Part shown: one piece after another, positions 1 through 12,052 of the stretch
How positions within the stretch are numbered: the stretch's first letter is position 1
How the letters are laid out: the number at the start of each line of letters is the position of its first letter
Assembly (NCBI GenBank): GCA_024362935.1
Contig: JANCRA010000001.1
Coordinates: 63,330,930 to 63,394,929 of the forward strand
Origin: Setophaga petechia
Lineage: Eukaryota > Chordata > Aves > Passeriformes > Parulidae
Reading direction: 5' to 3'
DNA length: 64,000 nt
Notes under the pieces: model-generated
What the model saw: the letters and a program-made list of their open reading frames with translations, nothing else
Databases searched by the model: none
What the model was told of the DNA's origin: nothing
Position numbers and translations under genes: made by a program

Positions 1-633
1 GTATTCCCATTTCACTGTTCTCTCCCAGCATGTCTGGTGATTTTATAAGGTAAAATCCACAAGCACAACTCCCAGTTATTCATTTTGCCTGGTGATCAAG
101 TTCTGACAAAATTTTGGCTTTGTGTTTAAAGCATTATTTAAATGCCAAAGGAGAGAAGAGTGAATGTCTCAGAAATTGGAGATGCAATCTACATGCCTCT
201 GGATCCAACATGAGGTAACAACAGCCTCCTGCTTGAAAACAGGAACCATTGGAGACACAACAAAGCCTATATTAGAACTCATCTACTCCAAATCATGGCT
301 GTTTAGAGGCCTTCAATGGGTGAGACATTTACAGATATTTACACTGCTTTCCAACATTCTTTCATTAAATGAAAACTAGGAGAAGGCAGTGACAGACCAA
401 CACAGGGACATGGTGACTATGACAAAAATATTACTGAGATTGCTTTGGCAAACAATGTCTGAAAATTCAGCTTTAAGAACTGCATTTTTGCTTCTGGGGT
501 CAGGTTTCTGCAGCTAAAGTCAAGCCTGGATAAACACAGTGCTCCAGGTAAGATGCAGCCAGATCTAAAGGCAGTAGATTACACCAAGAGAAAATATATC
601 CATGAAAGGTTCAGAAAGTTTGTCTATAAGTAC
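1..633 (-). other. BLTP1: BLTP1 intron, downstream part cut by the window
   Basis: AT-rich sequence after the E63 donor. The next exon of the gene (expected to encode the AAKGKG-like linker) is not found here, so it lies below position 1. Confidence 0.8.
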
Positions 634-826
634 CTGATGGGATGGGTGGGGGTTGGGGAGGAAGTAAGGTGTTAGTCTTGCTGTGGATAGTGCTAGAGAG
701 AGGAGGAGATGTGGCAGTATCTTTCATACCATACAGCTTGGACTCTTTGGAAAGGGTGCGTGGCAAAGAGGATCCTCGAGAAGTGTTTGGAGATTCAGTC
801 TTTAGAGTCTTGGAGTTGTAGTGCAG
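634..826 (-). CDS. BLTP1: BLTP1 exon E63, last exon in window (~3878-3941)
   Basis: 193 bp, starting in frame after TTTCCAG with LHYNSKTLKTESPNTSRGS, then LPRTLSKESKLYGMKDTA. It ends in a proline-rich stretch (LLPPQPPPIPSG), a possible SH3 or WW ligand, one base before the next codon at GTACTT. The gene continues below position 1. Confidence 0.93.
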
Positions 827-1676
827 CTGGAAAGCAAAGCAAGATGAAGTTACTTCACATGAATGATTCAATTGCTGTACAGTCATTTGGTGCCACTCCT
901 TCCCTCCAAAATTTATTTCTTCTCATTCTTTACAGAAATATCATTGTAATATACATTACATTCCAATTCACATCCTATACACAAAAAGAACTGAAAACTT
1001 AGTAAAAAAATAGATAAATTAAGAAACTATTAAAAAATTCAACAAAACACAGAAACAGAGGAAATTCATTATTTAGGAACAGTAAAGCTTGTTTCTCTCT
1101 GTTACATCACATGCATCCTGTGCCACCTATGCACACCTATGTCTTAATGTGTGGTGGAGCTGTTCCACTACTGAACACAGAAATACAGAAACTGGCATAA
1201 AAAAACCAAAATACCTCTGAACCCAGGAGTTCACACCTCCTCAATGTGCACAGTAGACTACTACTGAGAACACAGAACATAACAAAAGTCATAGAGAATG
1301 TTTAGTCACTCCTGAATTTGATTAGAAGCAACAGGCAGGACCTGAGGTACAACTGCTATCCCTGAGCACAGCATGGAATACTGGACATGGTCCTTCCACA
1401 TTGCAAGACTAGAAAAGCCAAGTTGTATCAAGTGAGGAGCATTTGATTCATGGTCTCAACAGAATTACATCAAGTTTTTGTTCAGCAGTGACAGATTTTT
1501 CCCTGTTCTTACTCCATTAGGATTTCAAATCACAAAACACAAGGACATTTTTGTTGAGACCCGTTCATGCTAGGATATAGAAACAATGATTAAAAAACCA
1601 AGGAAATGTACAGTTTGACTGTGTTGGAAAGAAAACATTGTCACTGCCTCCCTGCTGAGTTATCCCTTCATTTTAC

Positions 1677-1857
1677 CTTAACATCCACCCCAGGAATATA
1701 AAACACTGTTGTTTCCACATCACTGGATTTTGTCTGTAGAGATGATGGTACTTTCTTGCCAGCAAGTAAGTGAGTAGTAGATGCATAATTAGTCTGAAAT
1801 TTCTTCTTTTTTGAAGGAGACTCTTGATCCAAACTCCTGGAACTCCGATCATAGCTC
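1677..1857 (-). CDS. BLTP1: BLTP1 exon E62 (~3817-3877)
   Basis: 181 bp, ending in frame at GTAAAA. It encodes SYDRSSRSLDQESPSKKKKF, QTNYASTTHLLAGKKVPSSL and DVETTVFYIPGVDVK. Confidence 0.95.
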
Positions 1858-1979
1858 CTGAAATAAAAATCCTCATGTTATTAATTTCCTGTGCCACACT
1901 GTGCCAGAACGACTTATGGTGCTGTTATTAAGCAGTGATAATTAATTGCTGGTAATAAACTAATGCACACATTTCTTAC

Positions 1980-2195
1980 CTTCGCAAACTGATGTCATCG
2001 TGCTCTTGCTGGAGCATCGTGGGATGCAGCACACACTTCCCACAATCAATTTCAACCCTGATATCGAGCTCAAAGTCAATGTTTCTCTCCGTGGTGGTGC
2101 CAGTGACACTCCTGTTGGTGGGTGTTGTTGGCCAGCGCTCGGTGAACAGCTGGTGCACAGCAGCAAAGCCCGTGGCTTTCTTGCGAGAGACGCTC
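1980..2195 (-). CDS. BLTP1: BLTP1 exon E61 (~3745-3816)
   Basis: 216 bp. It encodes SVSRKKATGFAAVHQLFTER, NIDFELDIRVEIDCGKCVL and HPTMLQQEHDDISLR. The strand around FELDIRVEID resembles groove units. It is close to E62, after a 122-bp intron. Confidence 0.95.
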
Positions 2196-2743
2196 CTGCA
2201 CAGGCACAGGTGGGGGCAGGTATCAGCAGGACATTCACCTCAGCAGGGGCTACAAGTCATTCCCAAACTATGTCCACACTGTAGGATCTTGTGAAAACAT
2301 TTTGGGAAAAGGCCTTCTCTGATATGCAGCAATAGTAGCACAAAAAAACTAAGCTTTTCTTAAACTCTCAATCAAAAAAGGAACAAAAATATACACACAC
2401 AATTGATTTCATATTTGTAAGTAGCCACATTTTCACATTCAGTTTGCGGAACTACACTCTGTTCTGTGGTCAAAAGCCTCACTTTCCAAGTTTTTTTATT
2501 CTGTTCCGAGAGTTGAAATTTGTAACAGTTACCTCCTTTTCCAATCAGGATCACTCCTTCCCACACAGTCACCTCTACTGAACACAACCTCACCTGCCTT
2601 CCACACACACACTTGAGTGTATTCACTACTTCATCAGCAACAGAATTCATAGCTTTAAATTCAATATTTCCAGTTTGAGAGTACTGAAAGCATATTCAGT
2701 TATCTTCTTCATTTCTGTGTTGCTCCTCAGGACCGTTACTTAC

Positions 2744-2988
2744 GGTGGTTTCCTATAAAAATAGGTCCTCTCCCTTTCATGGTCATCGTCCTTCTCCGAG
2801 TCCTCGCTGCTGGAGGTTAAGCTGTCATCCCGGCGTCCTTCTTCAGGCTGGAAGGGAATGCCGGGTGAGAAGACAGCTGGAGTTTTGGGTGAACCAAATA
2901 CCGAGCATGAGCCTTCACTAGCAGATGAGTAATGGGAGGGACCATCAATAGTTACGGACAAAAGGTCCATTTCTGTCTCCTCTGGAAA
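2744..2988 (-). CDS. BLTP1: BLTP1 exon E60 (~3664-3744)
   Basis: 245 bp. It encodes FPEETEMDLLSVTIDGPSHY, then SCSVFGSPKTPAVFSPGIPF, then a highly charged Ser/Asp/Glu tract (SSSEDSEKDDDHERER) and YFYRKP. It is probably disordered. The acidic tract is shorter than the mammalian one I recall. Confidence 0.94.
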
Positions 2989-5044
2989 CTGATTGTGAAA
3001 AGACAAAAAGATAGTAAATTTCCACAGATTGGATTTCCACAGAGAATGCAGTAGATAGATCTGGAAATAAAGAAGCAGGCCTGCTATGAGAAACTCTCAC
3101 TTCTGAGTTCCTCATAACACAGAGAGAGCAGGTAAAGGAATTGCAGGAGGATTATGAAAAAGAAGGGAATGAAAGCTTGGTGGGAAGACCTTTGCCATTG
3201 CCTAGTGATTGAGCTCAGCCTGGTAGACAAAGATTCATCATGCTCTTACCAATTTAGAAGGAAAGGAAACATTGCATTTCAATTTAAGAACTATTTTGAA
3301 AGCAAAGGACAGAAGGCAGCCCAAGTGCCCATGACTTGCAGGAAGCGTTAGTGAGGGCACGCAGGGCACTAGACAGAATGTACAGCACCACCCTGGGCAT
3401 CCCAGCCTGAGCACGGAACTGAATGGCCTAAAGGAGCCCCCTGCTTCTCACAGAAATCATGCCACGAGGCATTTTCCAACATTAAATTCTTAAAATGCCT
3501 GTGAAAAGCATCTACAAGTGTTAAACACCAGCACTTCCTATGCAGTATCACTGTAGAGCTACACAGTTGTCTGCATATTCAAATTGCAGCTCTGATGAAC
3601 AACTGGCATGATGTCAGCAAAACACATTTAAAAAAAAATATTCAACATTTGGTACCTCTAAGAGATTAATAGTTTTTTGGTATGTCAGCAAAACCTAAGC
3701 TAACTGGGCTTTTACATAACAACAGGCAGGGTAACTTTTAAATGTGAACATATGTAAATGTGCAAAGCACATTCCCTGGTGTCATTTCCACCATTCTCTC
3801 AGAAATAGGCATTTATTTCCTGGGAGCATTAAGGAGAGTTAGAAGGGAGAAAAAGTACACTACTGTCTTTTCAGTTTGGTCTTTTTGCTTGCTTGTTTAG
3901 TTTTGTGTTTCCTGATTTGTTATGAGTTTTGGGTTTGCTTGATTAATTTGTTTTTAAAGAAAAGACTGTTTTCCCTAAACATGTTTTGAAAGCAGTTAAA
4001 AAACTCCACTTGTTCTCAGGATATTAAGTTTTGGAACATTCCCTACTTGCTATTATTTTCAAATGTCTCATTCCACACTAAATATAAGAATTTAAACAGA
4101 AATAAGAGTGTGAGAAGCACTCCTTCCACCTGGCAATTATTTTGTACTAGTGTTGATTGCCATCACATGTGAAGGCACACACCAAAATCAGCCTCTAAAG
4201 CACATTTCAAGGCTGATTTGGGTCACTTTACATCAGTCTTGCTCAGTTTTTAGGCAAAAAGTCAGCAATTCATTTTAGAAGAAGTTTTAAGTCTACATAA
4301 GGGTGCATCAACAATAAATCATGTTCCTCTACTTGAAAATATTTAAATACATAAACTAAGCTCGATATACATTCTGTTTAGCTGAGTGCAAAAGAGATGA
4401 AATACTGAAAAGCAGCTCCCTATGAGATAAATTAGTTCTCTGGCAAAGAATACTTGTTTCTGCTCAGAAATACCTGAAAATACCCTTCCCCTGGACAGTT
4501 GGATTGTTGTGCAATCCCCAAAGCTGTTTGATTCAACTTAATAGAAATGAAAAAAATACAGAAATTAAAATAATCACAATAATCTCAACCATGCAAAATA
4601 AACATTTTAAACGTGAGAAAACATTAAAAAAATAAATAAAACAACCCCAAACCAATTCAACAATCCATTTTGAACACTGAGAAGGATATACCTGTACAGC
4701 TACAGCAAACTAATACCCATTTCCAAAACTCTAAATATATTCAAACACCAAAAAACCAAGGTGATTTTTGCCCACCTCTGACAAAAATTCCAACAAAATT
4801 GCTACTGTGTGAGCCTAAGAAACAAATCAAGCCATTTTAAAATATTTTTCTCTCATGAGTCAATTTCTGTGCCAAGAAACCAAAATACATGTGTCTTCTA
4901 ACAAAATAAGTCTATCTTTCAAAAATACATCTGTAATTTGAGGCAAAGCAGACAATTCAGGTTTGCCTGGATATAATTATCTCATGAACTGGTGACCAAA
5001 TGGCAGAGGAAATACAATTATATGGCATATAAAGTAATTCTTAC
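2989..5044 (-). other. BLTP1: BLTP1 intron E59/E60 (2,056 bp)
   Basis: AT-rich intron with poly-A and A/C-rich runs around 4540-4680. Short open frames at 3154-3551 show no family resemblance and have no fitting splice sites. No other feature was seen. Confidence 0.8.
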
Positions 5045-5135
5045 AGAATCTTGTATGTTGAAGGTTACTCTTGGCCCAGGAGATGCAGCATCCACACGGA
5101 TATCTGGGAGGTCTTCACTGTCTCCCAGTCGAGAG
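5045..5135 (-). CDS. BLTP1: BLTP1 exon E59 (~3633-3663)
   Basis: 91 bp, ending in frame with TCT at GTAAGA. It encodes SRLGDSEDLPDIRVDAASPG, then PRVTFNIQDS. Confidence 0.93.
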
Positions 5136-5832
5136 CTGCAAGCAAAACAAAACCAAAACAACTTCTTGAGTTGTACTACATGATTTTAGGGTCATGCAAA
5201 CATTTAACTACACAAATACAAGGTCACACTTAGCATTCTTTTAGGGAAGAATATATAAAATCAAAATTGAAGCACTTAGGTATGTGAAAAGGAAGGAGAG
5301 GGAGAATAAAAGAGAAGGAAGCTGCACAGGACTTGGCTAGCACTCTATCTCTGCTAATGTCTCTGAGCAAGCTTTTCAATCCTGAAGCCAACATGCAGAA
5401 ATTACAGAAAAATTAAGCTATTTGTAATCTGCCACATGGCACAATTATTCATACAGAAAAAAACATCTCCCTTTCTTCTTCTCATTACAACAGCCCTTTT
5501 AAAAGGCAGATGATTGCAAATCAGGTGTAGAAAACAAGATTATTACAGTATGCCATTTTTCCTTAAATACATGTTTTGAAAACAGGATTCTGTAGAAAAC
5601 CCCAAGTTGTTGTAGAAGTGAAATCTCTTCTCAGAGGTTTCAGAAAAATGAGAAAAAATGCTTTTTAGAACAGGCAAAATATTGCTGCCTTGCAAAATGA
5701 CCTCTTTCTAGCCAGTTCCACCACAAACAGCTGCTGCCTGTGGTAAAATGACTTTTGAGGCCAAAGCCCAGCTTTTCCCCTGTCCCATGTGCTGCTGTGG
5801 CTATCACAAATCCCAAATTTGCAGAGGCTCAC

Positions 5833-5942
5833 CTTGTTCTGTCCATTCTCTTCAGAGGTGGCCTCCCTGATGCCGAGATGCTCTTTGATCGGCTGTAGCT
5901 GGGTTTGTAGCTCAGACCCCACTTGTCTTTCAAGGAGGCAGC
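5833..5942 (-). CDS. BLTP1: BLTP1 exon E58 (~3597-3632)
   Basis: 110 bp. It encodes AASLKDKWGLSYKPSYSRSK, then SISASGRPPLKRMDRT. It is basic and Ser-rich, probably a disordered linker with phosphosites. The acceptor is TTTAG and the donor GTGAGC. Confidence 0.93.
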
Positions 5943-6016
5943 CTAAACCAGAAACAATATGGAAATGCAACAACTGAGACCACAGAGAAAAACTCTGGCA
6001 AGCTAAAATGCTACTC

Positions 6017-6554
6017 TGTAGTAAAGGCCACAAGCCTGGCCAAGGCACCGTGGAGGCTTTAACAATGGGAATGCTGACACAGCAGCAGAGAGGTGTTCCG
6101 ACCCCAGACTCACAACGTATCTTTGTACCCTTATAAGGAGAAAAGCCTTGTTAACCCTACTACTGGTCACTTGTAGTCCTTCTAACCTTTGTCCATTGAT
6201 CAAGTTTGGAGCCTGGCCAAGGCTATAAAAGTAGCTTACTGTACCCTACTAACTCAGAAGAAGAAGAACCGGGTTCTTTCACGTCCCCCCGAATAAACCA
6301 TCTCCGTGGAACAGCCGGTGTCTCCTCTTCTCTCTCTATGTCTGCCTGAAGCCTATGCCCGGGGAAGCCAAGCCTAGCAGCAGCTGAAATCCCAAAGAGC
6401 TGACAATCACTGTAAGAGCTGTTATCACCCTGCTGGCTGGAAAGCTCCCCGTGGCTTGGCTCCAAGAGAGCTGGACTCCGGTACTCTAACCCTGCTGGGG
6501 ATAGAGGTCTTGGGCCAAGGCTCCGCTATTGAGACCCCCCACGGCTTCATAACT
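6017..6554 (+). mobile_element. Solo LTR of an endogenous retrovirus (antisense to BLTP1)
   Basis: A GC-richer block in the 697-bp intron between E58 and E57. It starts TGTAGTAAAG and ends near CTTCATAACT, whose reverse complement (AGTTATGAAG) nearly mirrors the start. It is flanked by direct repeats: actc (4 bp) with these ends, or ctactc (6011-6016 and 6553-6558) if the element ends at 6552. TATAAAAG at 6224-6231 and AATAAA at 6292-6297 are spaced as in an LTR promoter plus polyadenylation signal. No internal retroviral genes are present. The class is open: 4-bp repeats suggest ERV1, 6-bp repeats ERVK. Confidence 0.7.
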
Positions 6555-6639
6555 ACTCTGCATGGGAGTGTCAGCAAAGCCAAAGGGTTTGTGGGACACA
6601 AGTGCTACAATACCCTCAAAGGAGCCTCATCCTGCTCAC

Positions 6640-6763
6640 CCTCATGCTGGATCTCCGGAGCTTTTTGCGGACGTCCCTGCGGATGTCGTTCACAGCCACC
6701 GACTCCAGCTGCTGATAGCGTTGGATTTCTTGGTTTATGGTCCCTTCACTTGCACCTAATTTC
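6640..6763 (-). CDS. BLTP1: BLTP1 exon E57 (~3555-3596)
   Basis: 124 bp, ending in frame (ATG AGG) at GTGAGC. It encodes KLGASEGTINQEIQRYQQLE and VNDIRRDVRKKLRRSSMR, which continues the charged helix of E56. The following intron is mostly an LTR. Confidence 0.94.
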
Positions 6764-7623
6764 CTGGAGGTAAAGCATGGTTGAGTTTCCTTACAGATAT
6801 TATTTCCACAATTTCAAAAAATCTGTGTTGTAAGAATGCTTTCCCTGGGAATTATCCCATTTTCTCTTTTGTCTCAATACTTATGAGCAGTGTCAAATAT
6901 AGCCACAGAAGTACAAAAAACAAACATTTAACCTAAATTCCTAATTTCAGAAAAAAATTCCTACTGAATGGTGACAGCAATCTCATTTTAAGTACAAACA
7001 GTAAAACATGTGTCCCTTTTCGTTACTGAACACGTAACTACCAACTTCTGTACTCCCATCACAGACAGATCCATTTTTAGTAAGTCTGTCTTGGGGAAAA
7101 GAGGGAAAAGAGGGGAAAAAAGCCCAAACAAGCCCAACAAAGTTTGAAAATACTATTCATAAAATACACAGAAGGTCAGCTGAAATTCATGAAATCTGAA
7201 ATAATTTTTTCTTAAGGGTTTTCTCAAGCACAGTATGAGGAAGTTTTCAAGTTTCATCTTGAAAACATCATGTACAAGATGCCAAAAAAAGGTCAATTTA
7301 CATAATTTTCTTCTTCTTCCTAAGCTTATTACAGTTTCAAAGTAATATATTTTGCTAAAGTAATCAGCATGATAATAAATCAAGATGGAAGTCCGATTTT
7401 GAATCAATAGGAAAAGGATTATAAATCAGTCATTAAAATGCAGAGTCAGAAAAATACAAACTAATCTGACACTTATGGAACAACCCAAGAGATTTGAGAG
7501 AGCACTTGCATATACAGCCTTTGCTTTTGGAATCCTTTTATTTTCAAGTAAAGGCAATGATATGCACGTAGCCCTAACAGTGCCATGAGATGTATGATAC
7601 AAACATGAAGAAACCACACTTAC

Positions 7624-7754
7624 TTTAGGTCATCAATGACTTTTGCTTGCTCATTGAGCTCTCTAATATCAACCAAACGCTTCATAAATTTCCTTCCTCG
7701 CTGTTCTCCAGTTTGGATACTGGAAGCTCCCTGCCGCCGGTGATCAACGATCTC
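7624..7754 (-). CDS. BLTP1: BLTP1 exon E56 (~3512-3554)
   Basis: 131 bp. It starts in frame with EIVDHRRQGASSIQTGEQRG, which differs from mammals as I recall them. It continues KFMKRLVDIRELNEQAKVID, a likely coiled-coil helix, and ends two bases into a Lys codon at GTAAGT. Confidence 0.94.
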
Positions 7755-7959
7755 CTGTTCAAAATGAACATTTCATTCATGTCCTCATGAAAAACTGGCC
7801 ATCAGAACACAGTGAACAACAGGCAAAGTGAATTTCACACCTCCAAATTTGGACTAGTGCATGCAAAAGAATCAATTAATGTGAACAGGCAGCTGATTGG
7901 ATTTTTTCCAGTGATCCAAAGCCCATCATTCAGTTAGACACACTGTAACTACTACATAC

Positions 7960-8160
7960 ATGTCCCCATGAGCAGGATCTGCCTGCTTTCATATGTGCTC
8001 TGCTAGGCTGGAGCAGATCCCGCTTCGCTGAGCCCCAGAGATATTCTACAGGAACAGAGTATCGCTGCCTTGGGGGGCTCAAACCCAGCAGGTGATTTAC
8101 AATCCGCTGCCCAAATGTGAGCTTGCGTGCCTCTCCACCCAAGGAACCTCCACCTGATTT
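7960..8160 (-). CDS. BLTP1: Candidate in-frame cassette exon of BLTP1 (67 codons)
   Basis: 201 bp inside the intron between E55 and E56. On the minus strand a pyrimidine-rich tract with a CACTAAT branch-point-like site leads to TTGTTCAG, followed by 67 open codons and a GTATGTAG donor. Both ends are phase 0, matching the phase-0 joint of E55 and E56, so inclusion adds 67 residues without changing the frame. The peptide looks protein-like: it starts KSGGGSLGGEARKLTFG and contains QRIVNHLLGLSPPRQRYSVP and VEYLWGSAKRDLLQ. The exon base before the donor is T rather than G, which suits regulated use. It is not in the canonical protein as I remember it; it may be a known tissue isoform. Confidence 0.72.
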
Positions 8161-8638
8161 CTGAACAACAAACAGGAGCATTAGTGTGCTGGGATAGTGT
8201 TTCCTCAGTCAGCAGGCTAGAGACATTAAGGAACAGCTGTTAAAATGGTTTTGTAGAAAAGCAAAAAGCAAGGTCAACAGCATAATGAGTAGAAGTAGGT
8301 TTTTATAAATTTTTTCCATGTTAGTAACTTACTCTCCTATGAAGAAAACCTAGAAGAAAGCCACAGCTTTTACAGTTCAGGTATCTGAGGTTAGGCACTG
8401 TACCCCCTCCATGTTTTCAAATCCAGATCGTTATTTCCACATAACACCAGAGAAATATGATCTGCAATTTGCTGCCTTTGAAAGATGGAGTTAGAAAACC
8501 CACACACAGACATTTCCGATTTGCAGCAAGACTTGCACGAGCTATAAAGACTCGCACGCTGGACTCAACATTAAGACCTTTCCATTTGACAGAAGATTTT
8601 TTCCAATTAGTAGAACTTATTTTGGTGGATTCACTTAC

Positions 8639-8865
8639 CGCATGGATAGTGGGAGACATGGTGTCAACTTCATCCTCATCTGAAAGGTCAGCTATGTTGA
8701 CAGAGTTGAGGTCAGCAATGTCATCAATATCTTCCTCTCCTGTCAATGTTGTGAGGGTGTTGCCCAAAGCATTCAGTCTTTTCCCAATGTTTGGATCCAT
8801 GTGGACATCAATACCACACATCTTCCACAACACATTCAGCGTCCAGGTTCCAGCACTACTACTTT
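8639..8865 (-). CDS. BLTP1: BLTP1 exon E55 with acidic stretch (~3436-3511)
   Basis: 227 bp, ending in frame with GCG at GTAAGTG. It encodes ESSSAGTWTLNVLWKMCGID, DPNIGKRLNALGNTLTT and an acidic run (GEEDIDDIADLNS, ADLSDEDEVDTMSPT). The next canonical exon is E56; a 67-codon cassette candidate lies between them. Confidence 0.95.
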
Positions 8866-9706
8866 CTAGTGTTAAAAGAAATAAATCAGTTTAAACAGTT
8901 TTTCCTCTTTTAAAAAACCCCCATAGAGAATTACCTACCCATTAGCCAAGACAGTGTTTTTCAGTTACAAAGATCTATCTTTTCTGTCCACTCTGAGGAA
9001 AACAGATTCCCACAACTGAAATGCTTAATGAAAATACTTCACAGTAATTCTTAAACAAGTGATACAACACAGGCAGACCTAATGAAAATTCAGTCCCTTC
9101 AGAGCAAGTAAAGAGCATCTCAAGCTTCAGCTCACACAAATGCAGTACACTATTCTAAAACAGAATTTCTAACAGCAAGAAACACAAAGCATGTCTTTCT
9201 GCATGCTGATCTATTTTTATTCAAGTCTTGAACAATGATCCTGGAAGATGTTATACGTGTTCTCTGCCTAGTGAATATCCTGTCTGCCCAGGATTTTTCT
9301 GAGTGCCACTTTTCAGCATCAAAATGCAGACTTTGCTCTAAGCATGACAACACAAGACACTGGTTTTCTTTTTAGACAGAAGTATGACTAATACAGAGAC
9401 TGACAGCTATTTCTGAATGCTCTGGAGAAGGTCCAGACTACTTAGACTGGGCTGAGAGGGAATTTGGGAAAAAGAGAAGCTTTTTCTGGGAGAGGAAAGA
9501 GAGGGATGGCAGCTCAGGGTGCAAAGCCTCAGCATGAGGAAGACTGAGCAATCCCTTCCCAGCAGGAAGCAATGCTGACTGTTATGGCAACTACTGCTGA
9601 CTCGTCTCCAACCAATTAAACTAAAACACAGTTAAAGGACTTAAATCTCATATTCTATGAATGCTTTTCTTATGAAGGACTTTATTTATTAAAACAAGCA
9701 CATTAC

Positions 9707-9766
9707 CTGCTGCAGCTTGGCCTGTTGTCCTGGAACACACTTCATAGGTACCATCTGGCACAACAC
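9707..9766 (-). CDS. BLTP1: BLTP1 exon E54, small exon (~3416-3435)
   Basis: 60 bp, encoding VVPDGTYEVCSRTTGQAAA between introns of 585 and 841 bp. Its length is a multiple of three, so skipping keeps the frame. Confidence 0.93.
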
Positions 9767-10351
9767 CTACATGAAGCATACAAAGCAAGTCACTGATTAG
9801 GCAGCCAGTAAAAGCTGCTTCAGAGCAGCCTTTCCAATCCCACCCTCAGTCTCTTGCCTGCCATAATTAAAGAACGAAAGAGTTCTGGTTTTATTTCCCA
9901 CTGAAAGACTTTTCTTATTTAGTAAAGTGAACTTACTTGGTAACATACAAAATTCTAAATATGTATCATGTATAATATATGTATGTATTGAATCAACTTA
10001 AAAACCCATAAAAAATTTGGAATTTTCACATTCTCTAAAAATATTCTATATTAGACTATTAAAATTTTACTGGGATCTTATGTAATTGCATAAAAGCAAT
10101 ACATTCAACTCTTACAATATCTCTTAGGCAAAGATTCAATTATTACAATGATATATAAAGCAGCAAAGTTTATATTAATAAAGGAAAACAACAACAAAGG
10201 AATATAACCTTTTGCATCCATATTATTTTGCTTTCAAAAGGCCAAAGTCTTTTCTTTAGGTTTATTGGGAAAGCCCAGCTGTTTTTCAAGTCAATGGGAA
10301 GGGCAAAAGTGGAAATGGAAAAATACTTTTGTGCAGTATGAAATCACTTAC

Positions 10352-10550
10352 ATGCATTCATGACTAGATCTCCTCTTATTTCGGGTTTCCAGTCATCCCA
10401 ACTTGTCTCAAAGCCATCAGCAAAGCGGATGCAGAAGTTTTTAAAATGACCTTTGCTAACTAAAGACTCTGAGGAGCAGGCAGTGATGAGTGTGCTTTCA
10501 ATAGTCAGGACTAAAGCAGAGCCAGTGTCGAGATCTGCAGAGTGGTTAGA
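10352..10550 (-). CDS. BLTP1: BLTP1 exon E53 (~3350-3415)
   Basis: 199 bp. It encodes SNHSADLDTGSALVLTIEST, ITACSSESLVSKGHFKNFC and FADGFETSWDDWKPEIRGD, ending one base into a Cys codon at GTAAGTG. Confidence 0.95.
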
Positions 10551-11174
10551 CTGGAAAATAAAAACACAGGGAGAACTTAGTGGTCAGTGCAATGCCAAAG
10601 TGATTACATTTACTAAATGCCATTTATCCTTCCCTACTAACTGACCCCTGCTCATATCCTTGTATTTCTCCTTCTCTGCAGAGAGTTGCAAAAGCATCAC
10701 CTCTGCCCATACAATGCCTTGCATTGCTGTCTCCTACACACAGCACCTACATTATAAATTTATTTGAGCAGCAGGAGTCAAGCTCGTCCAGAAAAGGAAC
10801 AGAAATCTATGTTTGATCAAGGGCTATAATCCACATGGCCCCACGACCAAAGAAGACAAGCCAAAGATCAGTTCTTTTCTCCAAGAAAGATGACACCTGA
10901 CTTGACTGAACAATGACAAAAAATACCCTTAATTTTTTATGTGATTTTTTTTTGGTGTTTATTTTGATGTGTACAATTATGTACAATCTGAAGCACACAG
11001 ATTGATAAATTTCTAGCTCTGAATATGCACATCTATAATTATGTTTCATTTTAATTTAGATTTCCTTTTATAAACTAGACCTTTTTCGAAGCTTTTATCA
11101 CCTGGTTGTTGTGTATGTACACCACACACAAATTGCTATTTTAACAGACTTCCAGTAGTCATGCTTTTGCTTAC

Positions 11175-11386
11175 CTGGGGTGTGTTTGTGATGGGCAGGC
11201 AAATTCCTAAATCATTGACAGTCAGCTGAAGGAACAGGGTGCCAAAAGCCTGTGCAGAGGTTTGCTGGATTCCAGGCAGCATATCCACCACTTCTTTTGT
11301 GGCCATGTGAATATCTTTATGCAAAGCCATTCTCTGTTCATTCCAGTTGTCGTATGCTGCCTTGTAGTTCAGCCAGAACAGCACAG
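11175..11386 (-). CDS. BLTP1: BLTP1 exon E52 (~3279-3349)
   Basis: 212 bp, ending in frame at GTAAGC. It encodes VLFWLNYKAAYDNWNEQRMA, ATKEVVDMLPGIQQTSAQA and LTVNDLGICLPITNTPQ. Confidence 0.95.
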
Positions 11387-11883
11387 CTTAATGAGGAAAC
11401 CAAAAATGCTTAATTGAAATCAACACCTTAAAAAAATAAGGTACATTCACTAAATAAATTTTTTTTGTAATCCCTTTTTACAGCTCCTCCATTACTTTAA
11501 GTCAGAGGATGTATAACAATGGACACACACAGGTTCAGGGTGCAGCAATCAGGCTTGTGCTTCAAAGGACAAGACAGACAAACTTGATCATTTACCATCA
11601 AAGTTAATACATTAAAATACAGAAAGTCCTGCTGTTCTCAGCATTATTCATCTGTGAGGATTTACAACAGCAACTTCCTCCAAACCATCTGAAAACTAAT
11701 CACCTCAACCTGTGGAATTTTTGATGTTTGATGTAGATTTATCAATCTGTTGGCATGGAGGGTATCTCTCAAATTTCTCAGCTACTTAACGTGAAACACT
11801 GAATCTTGAATAATCAAACCTTTTGAGAAAAAAAACTCTTCCTCAGTATGAACACAAACTTGCAGCAATTGTCTCTACAATAC

Positions 11884-12052
11884 CTCTGTCAAAGGCCACG
11901 GGCTGGGCAAAAACAATGGGTCTGTTCAGAGTAATGAGCACAGCTTCCCTGTCTGATGAGCCACTGATTTCTTCTCTGAGAGCATTTCTTAATCCAATTC
12001 TTGTCTTGAAATAAGCAACTTGATGGAAGTCTGAGCCAGCTTCTTCATAAAC
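11884..12052 (-). CDS. BLTP1: BLTP1 exon E51 (~3223-3278)
   Basis: 169 bp. It encodes VYEEAGSDFHQVAYFKTRI, LREEISGSSDREAVLITLN and PIVFAQPVAFDR. The acceptor is TTTTAAG, fixed by the conserved KHQVYEEAG junction. Confidence 0.94.

Noticed and set aside
2372..2650. 92-codon minus-strand open frame in the E60/E61 intron
   Set aside because: Considered as another cassette exon, but no convincing acceptor and donor pair fits the split-codon phase of E60/E61, and the peptide runs into low-complexity Phe/Leu.
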